Source: Clostridiaceae bacterium
GTDB lineage: Bacteria > Bacillota > Clostridia > UBA1212 > DUPL01
Length of the DNA: 37,463 nucleotides
NCBI GenBank assembly: GCA_012838385.1
Contig: DUPL01000026.1
Span: 1-37,463, forward strand
Direction of reading: 5' to 3'
Shown: in pieces, positions 1 through 7,906 of the stretch
Numbering within the stretch: position 1 is the first letter of the stretch
Layout: each line of letters starts with the position of its first letter
Notes under the pieces: generated by a model
The model's database searches: none
The model's input: only the letters and a program-made list of their open reading frames with translations
Told to the model about the DNA's origin: nothing
Program-made: the position numbers and the translations under genes

Positions 1-59
1 CATGATTAGGTATTATGTACATGTCCCAGTTTCTCATTTTCTATACCTCGCTAAACATA

Positions 60-90
60 AAAAAAAGAAGGCAGAATTCTGCCTTTCTTT
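60..90 (-). terminator. Rho-independent terminator of the sfsA-lipoprotein unit
   Basis: A perfect 9-bp inverted repeat at 68-85 (AAGGCAGAATTCTGCCTT) is followed, reading the minus strand, by a T-rich run at 60-67. It lies 11-40 bases past the stop of the lipoprotein gene and would end that transcript. The hairpin is seen directly and its role is inferred. Confidence 0.75.
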
Positions 91-100
91 GCAAAAAACA

Positions 101-880
101 TTATTGCTCTACACGGTAGTGCTCATCCGCAAGAACCAAGTTGTCAATTGCAATGTGGTTGTTATTGTTCCAGAAGAATCCAATGTTGTCATGTTTGTAC
201 AAGGATGTGTTGGTGTGTTCCAGAACAAGTTGTTTGTTGATATAGATCTTGATTGTGTTGTCGGATGTAAGCTTGATTGCAAGGTGGAATTCTTCGTTCA
301 AGCCAATTTCCGAAACAGTAGCATCCTTTAAGAGTCTGGTGCCATCCTTGTTGTTCTCAAGAATTTTAACTTTCTTGTCTTTTGGCCAGAAACCTGCAAT
401 TATTTTGCTCTCCATCAGTTTTGGACCTATCCAGCATCCTATGTAGTTTTCAGTATCTGGCTTATGCTCCAGGAAAACCACATCCATTGCCAAGGTGAAG
501 TTTGAAAGCTTTCCACCAACCCTGGCTTGCAGTGCATAAGCATTAAAATCTGCAATAAGTTTACCGTTTTCCACCTTGAAGGCCTGCAGCTCCCATTCGT
601 TCTTTGACTTTTCGGGATCTGAAAAGTCGTCCTGTATATGGATCACAGGATCAGGCTCCTCTGTAGGTTCCGGCGTTGGTTCCTCTGTAGGTTCCGGAGT
701 AGGTTCCTCTGTCGGTTCCGGGGTTTGCTCATCCGTTTTATCTGGTGTTGGTTCCTCTGTTGCTGTTGCTGTCGCTGTGGGTTCCGGATCTTTGTCCTGC
801 TTTTTGCAGGCACTTGCCATTACCAAGAAAGCAGCTACAAGCATTAGCAGAACTAAACACTTGACTAACTTTTTATTCAT
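101..880 (-). CDS. Surface lipoprotein with Thr/Pro/Glu repeat stalk and ConA-like domain
   Basis: The 259-residue product starts with a lipoprotein signal peptide: a KKLVK basic end, a hydrophobic core and the lipobox ASAC with the modified cysteine at residue 25. A low-complexity stalk follows (about residues 30-78) built from EEPTPEPT-type octapeptides. The rest (about 80-255) alternates beta-strand-like segments and resembles the concanavalin A-like/DUF1080 (3-keto-disaccharide hydrolase-like) fold, for example FTLAMDVVF and FHLAIKLTSDNTIKIYI. The protein is probably anchored outside the membrane and binds or cleaves a glycan; the substrate is unknown. The ATG start has an AGGAGG site about 8 bases upstream. 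It lies 21 bases after sfsA, so the two are likely co-transcribed. The fold call is from sequence pattern only. Confidence 0.7.
   Translation of the reverse strand: MNKKLVKCLVLLMLVAAFLVMASACKKQDKDPEPTATATATEEPTPDKTDEQTPEPTEEPTPEPTEEPTPEPTEEPDPVIHIQDDFSDPEKSKNEWELQAFKVENGKLIADFNAYALQARVGGKLSNFTLAMDVVFLEHKPDTENYIGCWIGPKLMESKIIAGFWPKDKKVKILENNKDGTRLLKDATVSEIGLNEEFHLAIKLTSDNTIKIYINKQLVLEHTNTSLYKHDNIGFFWNNNNHIAIDNLVLADEHYRVEQ
654..761. repeat. 24-bp coding tandem repeat (EEPTPEPT stalk)
   Basis: Three good copies of a 24-bp unit lie at 654-677, 678-701 and 702-725, followed by degenerate copies to about 761. They encode the Pro/Thr/Glu stalk of the lipoprotein on the minus strand. Such units commonly change copy number by slippage, which would alter stalk length. 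Confidence 0.8.
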
Positions 881-901
881 CTTAAAACCTCCTGATATAT
901 A

Positions 902-1582
902 TTAATATGAAAGCATTACCTTCACATTATTGTTCAACGTTATTTCATCAGATTTCACAATGCAGTCATAGGCACATATGTTTACACCGTTTTCATGGGC
1001 TTTCACAAGGGCATCGGCAAACTCTTTGTGTATTGCTTCGTTGGGTGTAAAGTATGAAACTTCCTCCATCTGTACAACAAAAATTATGTATGCTTTGTGC
1101 CCGTTTTTTACTGCATCAATCAACTCCTCAACATGCTTTATTCCTCTTTTAGTAGGTGCGTCTGGAAACATGGCAATGTTATCAAACTCTTGTGTAACAC
1201 CCTTTATTTCTATATATATTTTATCACTTTTTGTTTGAACATAGAAGTCAAATCTTGAATTTTTATATGTTTTTTCCCTTTCATATCCAATTAATTGGGG
1301 AAACAGCTCTTCCATGTTCTCTTCTATGACCCAATTTGGGACCATGCTATCTATATTAATTATCCTGTCACCTTTTCTTGCAGCAATGAGATCATACTTT
1401 GTCTTTCTCTCCGGCTTGTCAACTTCTTGAACATATACTTCTGTATCAGGCAGAAGGATTTCCTTCAACCTTCCGGTGTTTTTTACATGACAAGGTACAA
1501 TCTCACCACATATCTCCACATATGCTGTAAATCTATCTTTCCTTGAAATAAATTTACTTTTTCTAATGTTTTCGTATTTCAT
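902..1582 (-). CDS. sfsA: SfsA family protein (sugar fermentation stimulation protein homologue)
   Basis: The 226-residue length is normal for SfsA. Family features are visible: the N-terminal OB-like part with VPCHVKNTGRLKEIL (about residues 29-43), and the C-terminal nuclease-like domain with SRFDFYV, IEIKGVT and FPDAPTKRGIKHVEEL. The acidic and lysine residues of the IEIKG stretch form the restriction-endonuclease-like core. SfsA was named for its effect on maltose metabolism in E. coli and binds nucleic acid; its physiological role is unsettled. The ATG start is preceded by AAGGAG. It is the first gene of a minus-strand pair with the lipoprotein. Confidence 0.93.
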   Translation of the reverse strand: MKYENIRKSKFISRKDRFTAYVEICGEIVPCHVKNTGRLKEILLPDTEVYVQEVDKPERKTKYDLIAARKGDRIINIDSMVPNWVIEENMEELFPQLIGYEREKTYKNSRFDFYVQTKSDKIYIEIKGVTQEFDNIAMFPDAPTKRGIKHVEELIDAVKNGHKAYIIFVVQMEEVSYFTPNEAIHKEFADALVKAHENGVNICAYDCIVKSDEITLNNNVKVMLSY

Positions 1583-1674
1583 GAATCTCCTTATTGCTTT
1601 TTCTAAAGTTCTTTTATATGAATAATATCAAATCAGAAGAAAAAAAAAAAGATGGTTTGATTAAAATTAATAAA

Positions 1675-1691
1675 AATGCATCCAATGCATT
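1675..1691. promoter_or_regulatory. Inverted repeat AATGCAT-CCA-ATGCATT
   Basis: Perfect 7-bp arms are separated by 3 bases in the 1583-1799 intergenic region, about 50 bases upstream of the -35 box of the endonuclease/exonuclease/phosphatase gene and about 95 bases upstream of sfsA. It could be an operator for either divergent unit. Function is inferred from symmetry and position only. Confidence 0.35.
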
Positions 1692-1742
1692 AATGTTTTG
1701 CAGAGTCATAACCTGCATGTTAAAGAAACTGGCGTAAACTGT

Positions 1743-1771
1743 TTGACATGATTTTGTTGAAAATGTATAAT
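1743..1771 (+). promoter_or_regulatory. Consensus sigma-A promoter
   Basis: The -35 box TTGACA (1743-1748) and the -10 box TATAAT (1766-1771) both match the consensus exactly and are separated by 17 bases. Transcription should start near 1778, about 30 bases before the likely GTG start of the downstream gene. Confidence 0.85.
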
Positions 1772-1808
1772 TGCTCCAATAGAAAACGATTGTAAGGGGT
1801 TGTTGCAG

Positions 1809-2546
1809 GTGGTAGTACGCCTGATGTCATTTAATATTCAGCACTGCAGGGATTACATCATGGCAAAGGAACGTGGAGGAGATCCCATTGACTTTGATTT
1901 GATGGCGGATGCTATAAAGTCGCAGGAGCCAGACATTGTGGTTCTAAACGAGGTTAGGAATTTGGGCCCTTGTCCTTCATACAAAAACCAGGCGAAGATT
2001 CTGGCTAAAAAGGTGGGTTTTCAATACTACAAGTTTGGGGAAGCAATAAGGTTTGGAGGTCTTTTGCCTTATGGAAATGCCATTTTGTCGAAGTATCCCA
2101 TTGGAGAGTTCCGCGTGGTACGCATCCCGGATCCAATTGTAAAGGATGAAGATGTATACTATGAATCAAGATCTGTTATCAAATGCAGGATAGATATCGG
2201 AAAACACAGAATACATGTTTTGGGTACTCATATCGGGCTTGCAAATAGTGAAAAGACAAATGCCGTTAACACACTGGTAGAACTAATTGACGACACAGAC
2301 ATTCCCTGCGTGTTAATGGGAGATTTCAACATGACACCCGAAGATGACAAGTTAAGACCAATACATGAAAGGATGATAGACACTGCAAGGTACTTTGAAG
2401 AACCAAAACTGACCTTTCCCTCCGATGAACCAAGAATAAAGATAGACTATATTTTTGTATCAAAAGATTTGAAAGTTGTGAATGCAGATGTTCCTGACGT
2501 CATTGCCTCCGACCACAAAATGGTAATATGCGATGTAGAGCTGTGA
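1809..2546 (+). CDS. Endonuclease/exonuclease/phosphatase family protein
   Basis: The product of about 245 residues shows the metal-dependent EEP (DNase I/AP endonuclease/inositol-phosphatase) motifs in order: MSFNIQH near the start, VLNEVRN with the metal-binding Glu, GTHIG with the catalytic His, GDFNMTPED, DYIFVS, and the terminal SDHKM Asp-His pair. There is no signal peptide, so it is likely cytoplasmic. The substrate may be a phosphodiester or a sugar/inositol phosphate and cannot be told from sequence. I chose the GTG at 1809 because AAGGGG (1794-1799) lies 9 bases upstream. TTG codons at 1800 and 1803 are also in frame but too close to that site. It has its own strong promoter and is followed by the AraC gene. 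Confidence 0.85.
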   Translation: MVVRLMSFNIQHCRDYIMAKERGGDPIDFDLMADAIKSQEPDIVVLNEVRNLGPCPSYKNQAKILAKKVGFQYYKFGEAIRFGGLLPYGNAILSKYPIGEFRVVRIPDPIVKDEDVYYESRSVIKCRIDIGKHRIHVLGTHIGLANSEKTNAVNTLVELIDDTDIPCVLMGDFNMTPEDDKLRPIHERMIDTARYFEEPKLTFPSDEPRIKIDYIFVSKDLKVVNADVPDVIASDHKMVICDVEL

Positions 2547-2572
2547 GTTAACCGACAAAAGCGAAGTTTTTG

Positions 2573-2601
2573 TTGATAAATCACTCGTTTTGTTGTAAAA
2601 T
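2573..2601 (+). promoter_or_regulatory. Candidate promoter of the AraC-type regulator
   Basis: TTGATA (2573-2578) and TAAAAT (2596-2601) are 17 bases apart. Transcription would start near 2608, giving a very short leader that begins at the GAGGTG ribosome binding site. The spacing supports it, but the short leader makes it less certain. Confidence 0.5.
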
Positions 2602-2619
2602 GTGCGTGAGGTGAAAAAA

Positions 2620-3471
2620 ATGTACGAATGGTCTGCGATATATAGGGAAACGTATGAAGCGGAAGAAGAAGACATTATAGATAAGGAGCATTTGCATCCC
2701 AACATGCATCAGATTGTCTTTGTAACCGAAGGTGAGATGGAGCTGAGTACAAAGGGAAAGGACTACCATGCCAAAAAAGGTTCCATCTCCTTTATCAGCA
2801 ACATTGAAATGCACTGTGTAAAAGTAAAAGCTTTCCCATACAAACGATACATAGTTAACATGGATGAATCCTTTATTCAGAACATACAGATGAGCAAGGA
2901 ACTTACAAGCATTCTTAACTTAAGAACAGATAATTTTGAGCATTGTGTCAATGTTGTGGAAATAATGGACGAGCTTGATTGTTTTTTTAGCAAGCTTGTA
3001 AAGGAAAGCATGAATAAAAAAGACAAGAATGTTCCATACATATACGAGAATGCGTCTTCACTGCTCATACTTGTTTTGATTACCTTGTTCCGGGCAAAAC
3101 CTGAAGCTTTTCCAATGCCTACGAAGGATATGGATTCAATAATATACAAGGTTAAGGAGTATATAGATAATAATTATACGGAAGAAATAACTGTAAATAG
3201 TTTGTCAGAGCAATTCTTTATCAGTCAGTCCTATCTTAGTCAGAATTTCAAACAGCTGACCGGTTATAGTCCAAAGAAGTACATAATGCTTTGCAGGATC
3301 GCTGCAGCAAGATCGCTTTTGTACAAGACAGATATGCCAATAAACGATATTGCCATGTACGTAGGTTTTAACGACACCAGCAATTTTATCAGATACTTTA
3401 AAAAAGAAACGGGTGAAACACCGTTTCAGTTTAGAAAGTCTCTTAAAACTTTGGCATCTTCCAAGAATTGA
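2620..3471 (+). CDS. AraC family transcriptional regulator
   Basis: The product is about 283 residues. The N-terminal half resembles the cupin-like ligand-sensing domain of AraC proteins (HQIVFVTEGEMEL and HAKKGSISFIS). The last 100 residues hold the two helix-turn-helix motifs, with LSEQFFISQSYLSQNFKQLTG and the hallmark IAMYVGFNDTSNFIRYFKK. The ATG at 2620 is preferred because GAGGTG sits at 2608-2613. An upstream in-frame GTG at 2602 overlaps that site. The gene converges on the minus-strand operon at 3426-10416 and its last 46 bases overlap the isomerase gene. It is the obvious candidate regulator of that operon, sensing a sugar-like ligand (inferred). Confidence 0.92.
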   Translation: MYEWSAIYRETYEAEEEDIIDKEHLHPNMHQIVFVTEGEMELSTKGKDYHAKKGSISFISNIEMHCVKVKAFPYKRYIVNMDESFIQNIQMSKELTSILNLRTDNFEHCVNVVEIMDELDCFFSKLVKESMNKKDKNVPYIYENASSLLILVLITLFRAKPEAFPMPTKDMDSIIYKVKEYIDNNYTEEITVNSLSEQFFISQSYLSQNFKQLTGYSPKKYIMLCRIAAARSLLYKTDMPINDIAMYVGFNDTSNFIRYFKKETGETPFQFRKSLKTLASSKN

Positions 3472-4223
3472 TGGTCTGAATCATTTTTAACGAACTCCAT
3501 TAACGCATAATGGGTTCTGTCAGACATGTTCCGCACCTTTTTAAATATGTCATTCCAATAATCCCCGTCAGAAGTCATGGGCAGTCTGTGAATTTTTCCG
3601 TCTACTACCTTCCAGTTGAATACATGCAGGTTCTTGAGATACGGATTGAGTTTCTCAAGATACTCATATACATCTTTCATTGGCATTGATGCATAAGGCT
3701 GAAAATATGCGTAAGCTATAGAATCTTTACCATTGTTTTTAGCAATTTTCTTAACATTTTCAAGAAGCTCCATGTATGAAGGAAGAGTATCCGTCAGTGT
3801 GCCTCCGTGACATTCATAAGATACTGTCATACCTTCCTTTTTCGCCTCTTCAACAATAGCAAAGGATTCTTCTTCGATTCTTTTTCTTGTATCGCTGTCG
3901 GTCTGTTCGCTTCCTTTTACACCTGCCCAAACCCTGATATTTTGAGCAGACAAGGCTTTTGCCGTTTCAAGTACAGGTATGAAAGAATTCATAGAGTTGT
4001 CGCCATATGCTCCTACTCTGTAATATGAGCCGTAGGAACAGCATGCAAGACCAGCTTTTATTGTCTTTTCCCCAACAACTTTTGCATTTTTCAAGTCGTT
4101 GGGAGGAACATGAATGTCTCCCCCCCATTCAATGGCTTCCAAATCAGCCCTCTTCGCAATCTCTATAACTTCCTCTACATTCTTGTTTCTAAAAGTAACT
4201 GAAACCAGTCCAAGTTTAATCAT
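3426..4223 (-). CDS. TIM-barrel sugar phosphate isomerase/epimerase family protein
   Basis: The 265 residues fit the xylose-isomerase-like/AP-endonuclease-2 TIM-barrel family. Visible parts include LGLVSVTFRN at the start, DLEAIEWGGDIHVP (strand with a catalytic acid), MTVSYECHGGTLTD (metal-ligand Glu) and LKNLHVFNW. These proteins isomerise or epimerise sugars, keto-sugars or inosose-type cyclitols using a divalent metal. It is the last gene of the six-gene minus-strand operon, 8 bases after the hydroxyacid dehydrogenase, with a GAGGTG site before its ATG. Its 3' end overlaps the convergent AraC gene by 46 bases. The exact substrate is unknown. Confidence 0.85.
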   Translation of the reverse strand: MIKLGLVSVTFRNKNVEEVIEIAKRADLEAIEWGGDIHVPPNDLKNAKVVGEKTIKAGLACCSYGSYYRVGAYGDNSMNSFIPVLETAKALSAQNIRVWAGVKGSEQTDSDTRKRIEEESFAIVEEAKKEGMTVSYECHGGTLTDTLPSYMELLENVKKIAKNNGKDSIAYAYFQPYASMPMKDVYEYLEKLNPYLKNLHVFNWKVVDGKIHRLPMTSDGDYWNDIFKKVRNMSDRTHYALMEFVKNDSDHQFLEDAKVLRDFLN

Positions 4224-4231
4224 TCTTCACC

Positions 4232-5245
4232 TCACGCCATAATTGGAAATCTTTTCTTATCGACTTCCCAGTCAAGCTTTTCGCCGTTTAAGAATTTTTC
4301 TAATTCTGAAAGCATGTAGTCTCCCATCCTTGTACATTCTCGGCCAACCGAGCCTGCCACATGAGGAGTAAGAATCACGTTGGGAAGGTCAAACAATGGT
4401 GAATCCTCCTTTGGAGGTTCAGGATGGGTTACATCAAGACATGCATATAAGTCAGGACGTTTTTTTAGAACCTCAATCATTTCATTTTCCTTTATTATTG
4501 CACCCCTGGAAGTGTTTATAAAGGTGGTGGAAGGTTTCATCATTTCAAAATGTCTTCCTTCAATCATTCCTACCGTTTCAGGCAGCAGTGGAGTGTGCAG
4601 TGACACAACATCGCTCTGGCTGAACACCTCATCCAAAGTACACATTTTAACATCAAGACCCATTTTGTCTGCCTGCTCCTGGGTTACAAACGGATCGTAT
4701 GCAATTATGTTAAGGTCAAATGGTTTGAGAAGCTGTGCAACCATCCTTCCTATCATGCCAAGCGAGATAATGCCTACGGTGCTTTTGTATGTGCCGTAGA
4801 CTATCCTTTTTACATCATTGTCTTGAATTCCTCTTTTTCTGTTTCGTTTGAAACTGTCCATGTAATACCAACCCAGTTTCAGGCTGTATAATACTTGTGC
4901 CACGGTAAAGTGGGCAACGGGTACGGCATTTGCTCCCCAGGCACTGCAAACCCTTACTCCTCTGTTCCAAAATGCATCAGAGACAACGCTCTTCAATGAT
5001 CCTGCTCCATACAAAACAATTTTTAGATTTTTAAACACATCCAAAAGTTCTTCATTAAATTTTGGACATGACCAGGTGGAAAAAACAATATCAACATCCG
5101 CATATGCTTCTTTGTTTGCAAGCACTTTCTCCCTATTTGCCCATCCTGCGGACATGTCTACAAGGGCAGCTATTTTCTCCTGTGTTTCTTTTGAATATAC
5201 CCTGTCGATTACGCCTGCGTTTTCAGTCAAATAAATTCCCTTCAC
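4232..5245 (-). CDS. D-isomer-specific 2-hydroxyacid dehydrogenase
   Basis: The product is about 337 residues with the family's two-domain layout. The NAD-binding motif is GIISLGMIGRMVAQLLKPF, the substrate/NAD loop TFINTSRGAIIKENE carries the conserved Arg, and the catalytic His is in LTPHVAGSVGRE. Such enzymes interconvert 2-keto acids and D-2-hydroxy acids with NAD(P)H in the cytoplasm. I chose the GTG at 5243-5245 because GGAGGG lies 6 bases upstream. The open frame extends 12 codons further but lacks a site there. The gene overlaps the upstream flavoprotein gene by 23 bases, so translation is probably coupled. Its substrate is presumably a product of the operon's pathway. Confidence 0.9.
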   Translation of the reverse strand: MKGIYLTENAGVIDRVYSKETQEKIAALVDMSAGWANREKVLANKEAYADVDIVFSTWSCPKFNEELLDVFKNLKIVLYGAGSLKSVVSDAFWNRGVRVCSAWGANAVPVAHFTVAQVLYSLKLGWYYMDSFKRNRKRGIQDNDVKRIVYGTYKSTVGIISLGMIGRMVAQLLKPFDLNIIAYDPFVTQEQADKMGLDVKMCTLDEVFSQSDVVSLHTPLLPETVGMIEGRHFEMMKPSTTFINTSRGAIIKENEMIEVLKKRPDLYACLDVTHPEPPKEDSPLFDLPNVILTPHVAGSVGRECTRMGDYMLSELEKFLNGEKLDWEVDKKRFPIMA

Positions 5246-7139
5246 GATAATCCCTCCAAACATTCTCAAACCAGGTGTCATGCTCCGGTATGGGGCGCAC
5301 TTTCTCCCAGTAGTTTTTTATATTTCCGTTTAAGTAGCTTGTTACAAGTATTCTGTCCATAAAGGTCTTTTCATTGCCTTGATTGTCTACAACAAGGTAT
5401 GAGCCTCTGCTGGTTCCTCCGTTTTCTATGTATGCTATCATTGCACTTATATAGCATATTTGGCTAATAAGGTTGTAATAAGTATAGAAAAACATGTTTA
5501 TATCAATTTTTCGTCCACTTGCTTTTTCAACAACCAAAGAAAGATCTTCCTTTGCTTCATTTAAAGCTTCTTTGAGTAAATCCAATCTTCTAATGGCCCC
5601 CGCTTTTTCGCTCATCCTCTTTTTCAGCTTTATGTCAAGCTCATAAATATTTAAACCATCTTCCTTTTGCTTTAGGAATGCACTGCCAAGATTAATGGTT
5701 TCTTTTACAGAGTCCAATAGTTCATCAAAAGCATATTTTACATAATCTTCTACGTCTTCAATTCTTCTTTTTGCTTTTATATATTCAGCACATCTTACGC
5801 TTCCTGTCTGCGTTGAATTAAGAGCCGACCCGCCTGGCCTGTATACACCATAAATGCCTGCAGCTTCACCAATAGGAAAGATACCTTTAATATTGCTCTG
5901 CCAATATATATCTACCTTAAGTCCTCCGTTGTTATGCTGTGCGCAGACAGCAATCTCAAGCTTTTCCTTTTCCAGGTCTATTCCGTTGTTCTTGTATAAA
6001 TCATAGGCTTCAGGATTAATCTTTCTTAAACGGTGAAGTGGAGACTTTTTTGCATCTTCTTCAGTTATTCCGCATTTTTGCAAGTATTCCTTGCCTTCGG
6101 GTCCAATTATCGAAAACCAGTCATCACATATATTGGTTGTATAATCCAGCCAGACTCGTCTGTTTTTCTTGTATATTTCTTCGTAAACAAGCAAATCTAT
6201 GTTTGACGAGCCTTCGTTTTCCAGTTTCTTTGCATCAAATGGCCACTGGTATCCTTTGAGGAAAACAGCATCAATGGCTTTTTGTCTGGTGGAAAAGTGT
6301 TCAAACAAAAAGTCTTTTGGGTCATTGCCTTCCTGATCTGTAGATACATATCTAGGAACTACCTGTTGATAAGTTCCTGACAGATTCCATCTGAATTTAG
6401 TAGAAGCAATTCCATACTGCCACTCAGTAAGATTAACTCCATCACATCCAACAGCAAAGGCAACCCCGGTTGCACCTACCTGGCTTGGAGGAAACACGGA
6501 ATCCCTGTACATGCCTGCAGGTCCTCCTGTGGCAAGAACAATATTTGGACTAAAAACAATCTTGTAACCGTCTTTTGAAAGTGCCACAAGACCGTATGCT
6601 TCATTGTCCTTTACCAGTAGTTTCACAAGCTGCATGTCATCAAGTATAGGGATGCCCTTTGATTTAACCGACTTTTCAAGAGCTTCAGTCATGTATTTGG
6701 ATGTAAGGGGGCCTGCAGAAGTTGCTCTTGAGGAGGAATCGTGGTCAGTCCGATATCCTACATACAACCCATATTTGTCATGCGGGAAGGGGACTCCAAG
6801 ACCTGCAAGCTTGTAAAAGTTTCTTAACGACAAGGCAGCTTCAACAAGAGCATGGTCTCCATGAATTCCTCCACCCTCGAATAAATCTTTTGCCATGTCA
6901 TAAATAGAGTCTTTTTCTTTTGATTGGGAAAGTTTATAGAATGTCTGCTTGTCGGAACCTGTATTTCTTGAAGTTCCGGAGTTAATACCGTTTGAAATTA
7001 CAATTATGTCTTTAACTCCAAGATTCCATAGAGTGTCTGCGCAATTAAAGCCTGCACAACCAGTTCCTACGATTACCGCATCGCAGTAAACGCAGGGAAA
7101 GGTGTCCTCCTGAATTGTAATAGAATCAAACTTAATCAT
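5223..7139 (-). CDS. FAD-dependent oxidoreductase, fumarate reductase/succinate dehydrogenase flavoprotein-like
   Basis: The 638-residue protein begins with the dinucleotide-binding motif AVIVGTGCAGFNCA (about residues 21-34). Family landmarks follow: VLATGGPAGMYRDS, PSQVGATGVAFAVG, an HNNGGL segment matching the HxxGG region near the flavin, and the FAD-binding GIFPIGEAAG...PGGSALNSTQTG. It is therefore a soluble flavoprotein of the FrdA/L-aspartate oxidase superfamily, which adds or removes hydride at a C-C bond next to a carboxylate or carbonyl. No Tat or Sec signal is visible. It overlaps the SDR gene by 4 bases and the hydroxyacid dehydrogenase gene by 23. The true substrate is unknown; simple fumarate reduction is unlikely in this sugar-enzyme context. 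Confidence 0.85.
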   Translation of the reverse strand: MIKFDSITIQEDTFPCVYCDAVIVGTGCAGFNCADTLWNLGVKDIIVISNGINSGTSRNTGSDKQTFYKLSQSKEKDSIYDMAKDLFEGGGIHGDHALVEAALSLRNFYKLAGLGVPFPHDKYGLYVGYRTDHDSSSRATSAGPLTSKYMTEALEKSVKSKGIPILDDMQLVKLLVKDNEAYGLVALSKDGYKIVFSPNIVLATGGPAGMYRDSVFPPSQVGATGVAFAVGCDGVNLTEWQYGIASTKFRWNLSGTYQQVVPRYVSTDQEGNDPKDFLFEHFSTRQKAIDAVFLKGYQWPFDAKKLENEGSSNIDLLVYEEIYKKNRRVWLDYTTNICDDWFSIIGPEGKEYLQKCGITEEDAKKSPLHRLRKINPEAYDLYKNNGIDLEKEKLEIAVCAQHNNGGLKVDIYWQSNIKGIFPIGEAAGIYGVYRPGGSALNSTQTGSVRCAEYIKAKRRIEDVEDYVKYAFDELLDSVKETINLGSAFLKQKEDGLNIYELDIKLKKRMSEKAGAIRRLDLLKEALNEAKEDLSLVVEKASGRKIDINMFFYTYYNLISQICYISAMIAYIENGGTSRGSYLVVDNQGNEKTFMDRILVTSYLNGNIKNYWEKVRPIPEHDTWFENVWRDYREGNLFD

Positions 7140-7906
7140 AGCCTTTTAATATGAAAACCTCCATCGATATCGATTACTGTTCCTGTTGAATAGGGGAACA
7201 AACCAAGGGCAAAGGCAAGAACGGCTTTTGCTATGTCTTCGGGTTTTCCCCAGCGCTTTAGTGGCAAAATACCTTTGTTAAATATTAACTCGTCGTACTT
7301 TTCCTTAACAGTGGAAGTCATGTCTGTATCTATTATTCCAGGTCTAATCTCATAAACATTGATTCCGTAAGTTGCAAGTCTGTCGGCAAACAGTTTGGTT
7401 ATCATTGATACGCCGGCTTTTGATATGCAGTATTCGCCGCGGTTTACACTGCTGGTATCAGAAGAAATCGAGCTTATGTTTACAATGATGCCGGATGATT
7501 TGCCTTTTTCCACTTGTTCTATCATTGTGTTTGCCACCAGCTGTGTAAGAAAGAAAGTGCCTTTTAAGTTTACACCCAATACAAAGTCCATGCTTTCTTC
7601 AGTCATTTTCAATATGTCGTTTCTTTCTTTCGGTGCAACACCTGCATTGTTTACAAGCAAATCAATGCTTTTCTCATTCCGCATGACTGTGTCGACAATC
7701 TTTTGCCTGTCTTTTGCATTCTGAATGTTTGCGCATATGTATTTACAGTTATTATTATTCTTTTTGAAGGCGTTAAATTCAGGATAGTCGTCTTCCTTTT
7801 CACGAGTTCCCACGGCATAGACAATAAAAGAGTTTTTAACAAGTAATCTAACTATGCCAAACCCTATCCCTCGGGTTCCTCCAGTTACTATAGCCACCCT
7901 AGCCAT
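7136..7906 (-). CDS. Short-chain dehydrogenase/reductase (SDR)
   Basis: The 256 residues have classical SDR features: the cofactor motif TGGTRGIGFG near residue 8, NNAGVAP after the fourth strand, a catalytic Ser in ISSISSDTSS, the catalytic YCISK (YxxxK) pair, and a C-terminal GTVIDIDGGFH. It should oxidise or reduce a secondary alcohol/ketone on a sugar, cyclitol or ring compound with NAD(P)(H). It overlaps the upstream flavin reductase gene by 8 bases and the downstream flavoprotein gene by 4, so it is translationally coupled to both. Confidence 0.93.
   Translation of the reverse strand: MARVAIVTGGTRGIGFGIVRLLVKNSFIVYAVGTREKEDDYPEFNAFKKNNNNCKYICANIQNAKDRQKIVDTVMRNEKSIDLLVNNAGVAPKERNDILKMTEESMDFVLGVNLKGTFFLTQLVANTMIEQVEKGKSSGIIVNISSISSDTSSVNRGEYCISKAGVSMITKLFADRLATYGINVYEIRPGIIDTDMTSTVKEKYDELIFNKGILPLKRWGKPEDIAKAVLAFALGLFPYSTGTVIDIDGGFHIKRL

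Noticed and set aside
2-331. A 109-codon open frame on the plus strand at the window start
   Set aside because: It is antisense to the ConA-like domain of the lipoprotein and crosses its terminator. No family resemblance is seen.
650-780. Short regular repeats that could suggest a CRISPR array
   Set aside because: The 24-bp units are directly adjacent with no unique spacers, stay in frame and encode the EEPTPEPT stalk.
101-880. Assigning the lipoprotein as a 3-keto-disaccharide hydrolase (DUF1080) enzyme
   Set aside because: The ConA-like pattern fits, but no conserved catalytic residues could be matched by eye, so only the fold is claimed.
1583-1799. A small gene or RNA in the sfsA-EEP intergenic region
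   Set aside because: Only a consensus promoter, an inverted repeat and an A-rich run are visible. No ribosome binding site with an open frame and no known riboswitch core was seen.
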